Origin: Gelidibacter sp038243395
GTDB taxonomy: Bacteria; Bacteroidota; Bacteroidia; Flavobacteriales; Flavobacteriaceae
Direction of reading: 5' to 3'
NCBI GenBank assembly: GCA_038243395.1
Contig: JBBSRC010000053.1
Location: 1 to 30,714 of the forward strand
Length of the DNA: 30,714 bases
Shown in pieces: positions 25,182 through 30,714 of the stretch (the stretch's first letter is position 1; each line of letters starts with the position of its first letter). The notes beneath the pieces were generated by a model that did not search any database, was not told the DNA's origin, and saw nothing but the letters and a program-made list of their open reading frames with translations. Made by a program: the position numbers and the translations under genes.

Positions 25182-25214
25182 TTTGTATTATTTTCAAACT
25201 ATTGCTTAACTTTG
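25182..25214 (+). promoter_or_regulatory. Promoter of mtaB
   Basis: TTTG at 25182-25185 and TAACTTTG at 25207-25214 are 21 bases apart, both exact matches to the Bacteroidota elements. Transcription should begin near 25220, giving a leader of about 95 bases. Confidence 0.7.
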
Positions 25215-25217
25215 CGC

Positions 25218-25288
25218 TTGCAAATTCAATATCAAGGTGAATTTGCAATTTACTTTTAAATAGAGTTGCTATTTCTTTTACAAATAGC
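25218..25288 (+). promoter_or_regulatory. Structured leader of mtaB: two tandem hairpins
   Basis: The first inverted repeat is TTGCAAATTCA (25218-25228) and TGAATTTGCAA (25238-25248), 11 bp without mismatch and a 9-base loop. The second is GCTATTT (25268-25274) and AAATAGC (25282-25288), 7 bp with a 7-base loop. The first lies at the predicted 5' end of the mRNA and the second 27 bases before the ATG. They may stabilise the mRNA or regulate translation; I do not recognise a named riboswitch. Confidence 0.5.
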
Positions 25289-25315
25289 TTCTGTTTAAGA
25301 AAAGACGACTGTATT

Positions 25316-26641
25316 ATGAGAAAGAAAGTAGCGTTTTATACTTTAGGGTGCAAACTCAACTTTTCGGAAACCTCTACCATTGCAAGATCTTTTGAAAATG
25401 AAGGTTTTGATCGTGTAGAATTTGATGAAAAAGCAGATATCTATGTAATCAATACATGTTCTGTTACCGAAAATGCAGATAAGCGTTTTAAATCTATCGT
25501 CAAGCAAGCCCAAAAAGTCAATGCTCATGCCTTTGTTGCTGCCGTAGGGTGTTATGCTCAATTAAAACCACAGGAACTGGCAGATGTCAATGGCGTAGAT
25601 TTGGTGCTTGGCGCGACTGAAAAATTTAAGATTACCGATTATCTCAATGATCTTTCTAAAAACGATTTTGGTGAAGTGCATTCCTGTGAGATTGAAGAAG
25701 CTGATTTTTACGTTGGAAGTTATTCCATTGGCGACAGGACCCGTGCCTTTTTAAAGGTTCAGGACGGGTGTGACTATAAATGCACTTATTGTACCATTCC
25801 TTTGGCTCGAGGTATCTCAAGGAGTGATACCATGGAAAGTGTCGTTAAAAATGCCAAAGAAATTGCAAGTCAGAACATTAAAGAAATTGTTTTAACTGGT
25901 GTTAATATTGGCGATTATGGTAAAGGCGAATTCGGCAATAAAAAACACGAGCACACCTTTTTAGATTTGGTCAAACAATTAGATCAAGTAGAAGGTATTG
26001 AGCGTCTGCGCATCTCTTCAATAGAACCGAATTTACTGAAAAATGAAACGATTGATTTAGTAGCCAAATCAAGAACTTTTGTTCCACATTTCCACATCCC
26101 ATTACAAAGTGGAAGTAATGATATATTAAAAAAGATGAAACGTCGTTACATGAGAGAACTTTATGTGGATCGCGTTTCAAAAATTAAAGAAGTGATGCCA
26201 CAGGCGTGTATTGGCGTGGATGTTATTGTAGGATTTCCTGGAGAAACTGATGCGCATTTCTTAGAAACTTATAACTTTTTAAATCAGCTTGATATTTCCT
26301 ATTTGCATGTGTTTACTTATTCTGAACGTGATAATACGGAAGCAGTTGAAATGGAAGGTGTTGTTCCGAAAAATGTTAGGGCAAAACGAAGTAAAATGTT
26401 GAGAGGCTTATCCGTTAAAAAACGTCGTGCATTTTACGAAAGCCAATTAGGAAGTATACGCACAGTTTTATTTGAAAATGAAATTAAAGAAGGTTACATT
26501 CATGGGTTTACAGAAAACTATGTCAAAGTAAAAACGCCTTGGAATCCTGAACTTGTAAACACCTTACATCAGATTGAGTTGACTAAAATTGACGATGATG
26601 GTATTGTAAGGTTTGAGTTTATGGAGGTCTTATCCACTTAA
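25316..26641 (+). CDS. mtaB: tRNA t6A37 methylthiotransferase MtaB
   Basis: A 441-residue radical-SAM enzyme that adds a methylthio group to N6-threonylcarbamoyladenosine at position 37 of ANN-decoding tRNAs. The N-terminal iron-sulfur cluster cysteines are C12 (TLGCKLN), C48 (NTCSVT) and C79 (VGCYAQ). The radical-SAM CxxxCxxC is C152, C156, C159 in DGCDYKCTYCTIPLARG. Further motifs are VLTGVNIGDYG, PHFHIPLQSGS and CIGVDVIVGFPGETD. The TLGCKLNFSET start and the length separate MtaB from MiaB and RimO, whose N-termini read GCQMN and GCPKN. The C-terminal 60 residues fit a TRAM domain. It has its own promoter and an unusual structured leader. Confidence 0.93.
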   Translation: MRKKVAFYTLGCKLNFSETSTIARSFENEGFDRVEFDEKADIYVINTCSVTENADKRFKSIVKQAQKVNAHAFVAAVGCYAQLKPQELADVNGVDLVLGATEKFKITDYLNDLSKNDFGEVHSCEIEEADFYVGSYSIGDRTRAFLKVQDGCDYKCTYCTIPLARGISRSDTMESVVKNAKEIASQNIKEIVLTGVNIGDYGKGEFGNKKHEHTFLDLVKQLDQVEGIERLRISSIEPNLLKNETIDLVAKSRTFVPHFHIPLQSGSNDILKKMKRRYMRELYVDRVSKIKEVMPQACIGVDVIVGFPGETDAHFLETYNFLNQLDISYLHVFTYSERDNTEAVEMEGVVPKNVRAKRSKMLRGLSVKKRRAFYESQLGSIRTVLFENEIKEGYIHGFTENYVKVKTPWNPELVNTLHQIELTKIDDDGIVRFEFMEVLST

Positions 26642-26727
26642 TTTCATTTTATTAAATCGATAAAACGTTTCTTATCCTTCTTTTCCGCAATTTGACTTGT
26701 TTTTTATAGAAGGTCATCCCGTATCTA

Positions 26728-26735
26728 TAATTTTG
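26728..26735 (+). promoter_or_regulatory. Predicted -7 element of the lipocalin-like gene
   Basis: TAATTTTG fits TAnnTTTG, 30 bases upstream of the ATG at 26766. A -33 partner at normal spacing is not evident. Confidence 0.4.
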
Positions 26736-26765
26736 ACGTTGTCCCATCTTTAACAACGCATATAA

Positions 26766-27272
26766 ATGAAAATTAACTTACGCTTACTTTTTATCTCAGT
26801 TTGTTTTCTTGTAAGCTTAAGCTGTTCTAATGATGATTTCACAAACCCAGTCATTGGTCATTGGGAATTGGTAACCTGGTCTGTGGACATTCCGTTTGAG
26901 TTAGATAACGACATGATTTCTAGTTCAAATTATTTAGATAAAACAGCCTGTAACGTCAACGAAACCTTAACGTTCGATAAAAATGGGACGGTAACTTCTA
27001 GAGATACATTCAATCCCGAAATCACGATCAGTTTAAAAGAAGATACTTCTGATATTTACATTGTTGAGGAAATATGTGCTGAGGGAAGTATTGGTTTTTC
27101 GACGTCCTATGCTCAAGTCAATAATCAAAATATAGAATTGAATGGTGCAGTTGGACTTGTAGAAACTAAAAAATTAACGCTTGTTTACCCCAATGCCATA
27201 AAAATATACAATGAGGCACTGACGGATGTGATTGAAAATAAAAATCTCACTTTGGTTTATCTCAGAAAATAA
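26766..27272 (+). CDS. Lipocalin-like lipoprotein
   Basis: A 168-residue exported lipoprotein: the signal segment LLFISVCFLVSLSC ends at lipobox cysteine 20. The mature part has the GHWELVTW motif near 31-38, resembling the G-x-W start of lipocalin-like beta-barrels, followed by alternating strands such as ETLTFDKNGTVTSRD and KKLTLVYPNAIKIYN. Such small lipocalin-like lipoproteins are common and functionally uncharacterised in Flavobacteriaceae. The residues after the cysteine are SNDDF, an acidic pattern like the lipoprotein export signal that sends lipoproteins to the cell surface in this phylum. Two further cysteines, in KTACNVN and EEICAEG, could form a disulfide. It is a single-gene unit. 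Confidence 0.75.
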   Translation: MKINLRLLFISVCFLVSLSCSNDDFTNPVIGHWELVTWSVDIPFELDNDMISSSNYLDKTACNVNETLTFDKNGTVTSRDTFNPEITISLKEDTSDIYIVEEICAEGSIGFSTSYAQVNNQNIELNGAVGLVETKKLTLVYPNAIKIYNEALTDVIENKNLTLVYLRK

Positions 27273-27274
27273 AA

Positions 27275-27304
27275 AAAAATCCGAAAACTTAATTTCGGAT
27301 TTTT
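27275..27304. terminator. Bidirectional terminator between lipocalin-like and GNAT-like genes
   Basis: AAAAATCCGAAA (27275-27286) and TTTCGGATTTTT (27293-27304) pair perfectly around a 6-base loop, with A runs and T runs extending outside. It lies between two convergent stop codons. Confidence 0.9.
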
Positions 27305-27311
27305 TATAATT

Positions 27312-27608
27312 TTAAATTCTGATTCCTACAGGAAGCATTTTCTGATACTTTCTGTTTTTTCTTAAGAACTTAGCTATTTCCGGACTCGTCGGAACAACAC
27401 TAATGTTACGATCGGAGATGTTTTCAAAAACCATGGTTAAAAAATTAGTTTCAAATTCTTCGGAAGTAATGCTCTCAGGAATACACAATTTGGTTAGAAA
27501 AATTTTACGATCTTGAAGAGAGTATTCGATTTTTGCTAAATCGTCTTCAACTTTTAATTCAAATTGACGTAAGAAATCATTGTCAACTAATTCTGCTGCA
27601 TCAATCAT
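27312..27608 (-). CDS. Small divergent GNAT-like (YjdJ/COG2388-type) protein
   Basis: From the ATG at 27608 the product is 98 residues, MIDAAELVDNDFLRQFEL.... The pattern FELKVEDDLAKIEYSLQDRK, then IFLTKLCIPESI, then NISVVPTSPEIAKFLRKNRK follows the compact YjdJ type of GCN5-related acetyltransferase (F...G..A.I.Y......L....VP... and VVP.CP..A.YL....Y), but the acetyl-CoA loop (usually GxGIG) reads ITSEEFETN. This is a judgement by eye. A TTG start at 27755 would add 49 basic residues; I prefer the ATG because a TAAATTTG promoter element lies between the two (27677-27684) and because the family starts close to the FEL segment. It is divergent from the alpha/beta hydrolase gene. Confidence 0.65.
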   Translation of the reverse strand: MIDAAELVDNDFLRQFELKVEDDLAKIEYSLQDRKIFLTKLCIPESITSEEFETNFLTMVFENISDRNISVVPTSPEIAKFLRKNRKYQKMLPVGIRI

Positions 27609-27676
27609 AATAATATGTTTAATTTTATTTAAGGGTTGGAAGGAGGTGGCCGCTATTTTTATATAGCTTTGCCTGA

Positions 27677-27684
27677 CAAATTTA
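27677..27684 (-). promoter_or_regulatory. Predicted -7 element of the GNAT-like gene
   Basis: The minus strand reads TAAATTTG, with TTTG 23 bases upstream (27708-27711). It supports translation from the ATG at 27608 with a leader of about 60 bases. Confidence 0.45.
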
Positions 27685-27815
27685 CGAAAAATAACCTTAG
27701 CATTGGTCAAATGGGATGTTAAATACTTAGGAAGTAAACCTTTACGTGGCTTCAATGCCTTTAATATCCTATATTACTTTAATTAATAAATTTCGAGTAC
27801 GATTAAAATCAGCAC

Positions 27816-28484
27816 ATGGAGAAAGAAATTATTCCTGTTTATCTTATGCCAGGAATGGCGGCGAAACCAACCATATTTGATCGCATAAAATTACCAGAGG
27901 ATCAATTTAAAATTTATTGGTTGGAATGGATGATTCCCGAAGTTAATGAAAGTTTGGAGCACTATGCTAAACGCATGATCGAAAAGATAGAACATAAAAA
28001 CCCAGTCCTTTTAGGAGTATCGTTTGGAGGAATATTGGTACAGGAAATGAGTAAGTTTATGGATGTTAACAAGTTGATTGTGGTAAGCAGTGTAAAATCT
28101 CGGCATGAACTTCCTAAGAAGATGAAACTGGCGAAATTTATAAAGGCTTATAAGTTTGCACCTACACAATTGCTTTCTAATCTCGATGCACTTAAAAAGT
28201 ATGCTTTTAATGATGCTATTTCCAAACGGATTGATTTGTACAAAACTTATCTAGCTTTAAATGACAAGCGGTATTTGGATTGGGCGATAAAGGAAATGTT
28301 GCTTTGGGATCAGGACGAGCCGAATAAAGATGCCATTTATATCCATGGGGATAAGGATGCCGTTTTTACACATTCTTGTGAAGGAAATTGTATCGTGGTA
28401 AAAGGAGGAACCCATATTATGGTCGTTACAAAATACCGATGGTTCAATAAAAATCTTCCGCAACTAATAACAGGTTCAAATTGA
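27816..28484 (+). CDS. Alpha/beta hydrolase
   Basis: A 222-residue cytoplasmic hydrolase with a recognisable triad: nucleophile S69 in LGVSFGG (G-x-S-x-G elbow), acid D179 or D181 in HGDKDAVF, and H200 in GGTHIMV. The N-terminal segment YLMPGMAAKPTIFD gives the oxyanion loop after the first strand. The insert between about 100 and 165 is helical and forms the lid. Substrate is unknown; an ester, thioester or small amide is possible. No signal peptide is present. It is followed after 43 bases by the lytic transglycosylase gene, so the two may be co-transcribed. The promoter is unclear; TAAATTTC at 27787-27794 is a near match. Confidence 0.85.
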   Translation: MEKEIIPVYLMPGMAAKPTIFDRIKLPEDQFKIYWLEWMIPEVNESLEHYAKRMIEKIEHKNPVLLGVSFGGILVQEMSKFMDVNKLIVVSSVKSRHELPKKMKLAKFIKAYKFAPTQLLSNLDALKKYAFNDAISKRIDLYKTYLALNDKRYLDWAIKEMLLWDQDEPNKDAIYIHGDKDAVFTHSCEGNCIVVKGGTHIMVVTKYRWFNKNLPQLITGSN

Positions 28485-28527
28485 TTACTGTTGAATTATT
28501 TTTTTACATTTATAAAAAATTTAGAAA

Positions 28528-29457
28528 ATGAAAATGATTAAGAATTTACTAGCTATAATTGGTCTTGTTTGCATTTCAGGGCTGTTTATCTTTGCTGTTC
28601 AAAAGCCTGCCGACAATGTGGTGCAGCCCGAAGAAAAGACGATCAACGGTTATAATATATATGCTGTAAAAATACCTGATGATCTTAATTTTGCAGATGA
28701 ACCTATGCCGTTATCAGATCCCGATGTTTATGAGCGTATGGACCGCGAACTTTTAGTTAACACCTACTGGCAATCCAATGGACTATTGATGTTTAAACGT
28801 GCCCAGAAGTATTTTCCAATTATAGAACCGATCTTAAAAAAGCATGGTATTCCAGACGATTTTAAGTATTTGGCAGTCATAGAAAGCGGCTTGACCAATG
28901 CCGTTTCTCCAGCAGGAGCCAGAGGGGTTTGGCAAATCATGCCAGCCACTGCAAAAGAAAACGGTTTAGAAGTTAATGAAAATGTCGATGAACGCTATCA
29001 TCTGGAAAAATCCACAGAGGTGGCTTGTAAATATTTGTTGCAGTCAAAAAGAAGCTTAGGTTCATGGACTTTGGCTGCTGCTGCTTATAATGCTGGAAAC
29101 ACAGGGATATCACGCCGATTGAGGGAACAGAATGTAAATGGTTATTATGATTTATTATTAGGAGAGGAAACTGGTCGTTATATGTTTAGAATTGTCGCTT
29201 TGAAAGAAATTATGAACAATCCAAAAACTTATGGATTCAATTTTGAGGAACCTGATCTCTATTCCAATATCCCAACGTTTAATGTTATCGTAGATAAAGA
29301 CGTGACTAATTTCACTGCGTTTGCAGAGGAGTACGGTATTAATTACAAAATTCTTAAAATCCATAATCCTTGGTTAAGGGAAACCCGATTAAACAATAAA
29401 TCAGGTAAAAAATACGTCATAGAAATTCCTGAGGCAGGACATTATCCTAAATCCTAA
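28528..29457 (+). CDS. Membrane-anchored lytic transglycosylase (MltD-like)
   Basis: A 309-residue peptidoglycan-cleaving enzyme. A hydrophobic N-terminal segment (LLAIIGLVCISGLFIFAV, about 7-24) gives export or an inner-membrane anchor. The SLT goose-lysozyme-like domain has the catalytic glutamate E119 in LAVIESGLTNAVSPAGARG, then VWQIMPATAKENGL and LAAAAYNAGN, all conserved in family 1 transglycosylases. The C-terminal part from about 250 (FNVIVDKDVTNFTAFAEEYG and INYKILKIHNPWLR) resembles a LysM-type glycan-binding module. It would cut the glycan strands during growth or remodelling. The stop codon directly abuts the ATG of the cardiolipin synthase gene. Confidence 0.92.
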   Translation: MKMIKNLLAIIGLVCISGLFIFAVQKPADNVVQPEEKTINGYNIYAVKIPDDLNFADEPMPLSDPDVYERMDRELLVNTYWQSNGLLMFKRAQKYFPIIEPILKKHGIPDDFKYLAVIESGLTNAVSPAGARGVWQIMPATAKENGLEVNENVDERYHLEKSTEVACKYLLQSKRSLGSWTLAAAAYNAGNTGISRRLREQNVNGYYDLLLGEETGRYMFRIVALKEIMNNPKTYGFNFEEPDLYSNIPTFNVIVDKDVTNFTAFAEEYGINYKILKIHNPWLRETRLNNKSGKKYVIEIPEAGHYPKS

Positions 29458-30714
29458 ATGGTCACATTTATTTCGACAAATATTTGGATGATAGTGATAG
29501 GTGTTAATTATCTTCTTGTCATTCTGGCAGCATTTACTGTGCTGACAAAAAATAAAAACCCAACCAAAACGATATCTTATATTATCGTTTTGGTTTTTTT
29601 TCCTTTTTTCGGACTAATCGTTTATTATCTGTTTGGGCAGGAATACCGAAAAAATAAAATCTTCAATAGAAAACACCTTCTCAATCAAAAAATAGTTGCA
29701 GATGTCAGTGAGCGTCTTAAGCCAGATAAGCAGGAAATAAAGGATTTACAGGAAGATCTTTTAGATGATAAGATACGACTGGTAAAATTGCTCCACAGTA
29801 ACGAAAATTCGCCCTTAACTGTTAATAATGATGTCAAGATTATTAAGAATGGGGAAAATAAATTCAAGTTCCTTTTGGCTGATTTGAATGAAGCCAAAAC
29901 GCATATCCATATGGAGTATTATATTTTGCGTGATGATAAAATAGGGTGCCAAGTAATCGATATTTTGTGTGATAAGGCAAAACAGGGGGTTAAAGTAAGA
30001 TTGAGTATTGATGATGTTGGTAGTAGCATTTCCAGAAAGAATAAAAACAGAATGACCGATAGCGGGGTAGAATGGTATGCTTTTATGCCAGTTCTTTTTC
30101 CTGGATTTACCGGGAAGATGAATTATCGAAACCATCGTAAAATAGTAGTGATAGATGGGAAAACAGGGTATATCGGAGGAATCAATGTTGCTGATACCTA
30201 TGTCAATTATGATGATTCTGATGCTTATTGGAGAGATACTCATCTCCGGATTATTGGAGACGCCGTTAAATCCTTACAAATTCATTTTTTAATGAATTGG
30301 GAGTTTGTTTCAGGTAAAAAGATTGAATTGGAAGAAAGTTTTTTTCCAAAGGATGCTTGTGAAGAGTGTGTGGCTGTGCAAATCGCTGCCAGCGGACCAG
30401 ATACGGATTGGGCCAATATTATGGAAGTCATTTTTACGGCCATTGTTACCGCTGAAAAATATGTGTATCTGACAACGCCCTATTTCATACCAAATGAGCA
30501 GATTATAACTGCCTTACAAGTAGCTTCAAAAAGCGGTGTCGACGTCAGATTACTGATTCCAAAGGATTCTGACTCCTGGACAGCAAAACATGCTACAAAT
30601 TCGTATATTGAATGTTTGCTGGATGCCAATGTGAAAATCTATAGATATTGCAAAGGTTTTATACATGCTAAGACTATTGTGATTGACGATGTATTCAGTA
30701 CGGTGGGCACCACA
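29458..30714 (+). CDS. cls: Cardiolipin synthase (phospholipase D type), 3' end cut by window edge
   Basis: Translation from 29458 stays open to the right edge (419 codons); about 60 residues are missing relative to the usual length of roughly 480. Two N-terminal membrane segments (about 8-29 and 39-61, ending GLIVYYLFGQ) precede two phospholipase D domains. The first HKD motif, NHRKIVVIDGKTGYIGGIN, begins near residue 225 (H226). The second, HAKTIVIDD, has H403 and K405. TTPYFIPNE between them is also typical. The enzyme joins two phosphatidylglycerol molecules into cardiolipin at the inner membrane. The ATG follows the transglycosylase stop codon directly (TAA ATG), implying coupled translation. 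A perfect hairpin followed by eight T lies within codons 35-48, a possible premature terminator. Confidence 0.93.
   Translation, partial: MVTFISTNIWMIVIGVNYLLVILAAFTVLTKNKNPTKTISYIIVLVFFPFFGLIVYYLFGQEYRKNKIFNRKHLLNQKIVADVSERLKPDKQEIKDLQEDLLDDKIRLVKLLHSNENSPLTVNNDVKIIKNGENKFKFLLADLNEAKTHIHMEYYILRDDKIGCQVIDILCDKAKQGVKVRLSIDDVGSSISRKNKNRMTDSGVEWYAFMPVLFPGFTGKMNYRNHRKIVVIDGKTGYIGGINVADTYVNYDDSDAYWRDTHLRIIGDAVKSLQIHFLMNWEFVSGKKIELEESFFPKDACEECVAVQIAASGPDTDWANIMEVIFTAIVTAEKYVYLTTPYFIPNEQIITALQVASKSGVDVRLLIPKDSDSWTAKHATNSYIECLLDANVKIYRYCKGFIHAKTIVIDDVFSTVGTT
29562..29601 (+). terminator. Terminator-like hairpin inside the 5' part of cls
   Basis: AACCAAAACGATA (29562-29574) and TATCGTTTTGGTT (29583-29595) pair perfectly over 13 bp with an 8-base loop, and the T run extends to eight residues ending at 29601. 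The structure is in the sense orientation 104 bases after the start codon. The codons belong to the second membrane segment, so the reading frame does cover it. Confidence 0.6.

Noticed and set aside
29815..30243. A 142-codon frame on the minus strand opposite cls.
   Set aside because: It runs antisense to two well-conserved parts of the phospholipase D domain; composition is that of a shadow frame.
1..30714. Searched for phage, insertion sequence, CRISPR, toxin-antitoxin or other defence genes.
   Set aside because: No transposase, integrase, direct-repeat array or defence-type domain could be recognised; the window reads as core chromosome.

Overview
The window is a gene-dense, AT-rich chromosomal stretch from a member of the Bacteroidota, almost certainly family Flavobacteriaceae. 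Three things point there. Several genes are preceded by the Bacteroidota-type -7 element TAnnTTTG instead of a sigma-70 TATAAT box, and Shine-Dalgarno sequences are mostly absent. The gene families are typical: FadN-like fused beta-oxidation enzyme, four-helix-bundle S23 protein, DUF4199 protein, GlmU-like protein with a degenerate N-terminus, zinc-free ribosomal protein L31, YCF48-like lipoprotein. Finally, PurL is the long single-chain form. The genus cannot be fixed from the sequence. Most of the content is housekeeping; I see no phage, transposon, CRISPR array, tRNA or rRNA.

Layout. Positions 1-3137 (minus strand) hold a fatty-acid degradation unit: a MarR regulator, a FadN-like dehydrogenase/hydratase, and a four-helix-bundle protein cut by the left edge. 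A near-perfect palindrome sits on the MarR promoter. Positions 3321-5249 (plus) encode a membrane sulfatase-fold phosphotransferase of the LTA-synthase family. It ends at a perfect 17-bp bidirectional terminator shared with a long-chain acyl-CoA synthetase (5287-7059, minus). Positions 7362-14584 (minus) hold an SDR oxidoreductase, an EamA exporter, purL and an RsmB-type RNA methyltransferase, mostly as separate units with hairpin terminators between them. Positions 14736-15809 (plus) encode a BNR/YCF48-like lipoprotein that converges on a three-gene ECF sigma factor module (17423 down to 15889).

Positions 22944 down to 17796 (minus) form a cell-envelope/sugar cluster: DUF4199 membrane protein, polyprenyl-phosphate-type glycosyltransferase, phosphohexomutase, and an MsbA-like ABC exporter whose start codon abuts the mutase stop codon. 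Positions 23182-30714 are mostly plus strand: rpmE2 (L31), a GlmU-like protein, mtaB behind a structured leader, a lipocalin-like lipoprotein, a small divergent GNAT-like protein (minus), an alpha/beta hydrolase, a lytic transglycosylase, and a cardiolipin synthase cut by the right edge.

How they work together. The acyl-CoA synthetase activates fatty acids that the FadN-like enzyme then oxidises, probably under MarR control. The mutase, glycosyltransferase and exporter fit envelope glycan or lipid export. The transglycosylase and cardiolipin synthase are joined stop-to-start and both act at the envelope. The most unexpected signal is a terminator-like hairpin with a run of eight T inside the first 150 bases of the cardiolipin synthase gene. 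Other points worth a second look are the tandem hairpins in the mtaB leader, the repeated motifs in the putative anti-sigma protein, and the small GNAT-like protein that lacks an acetyl-CoA loop.
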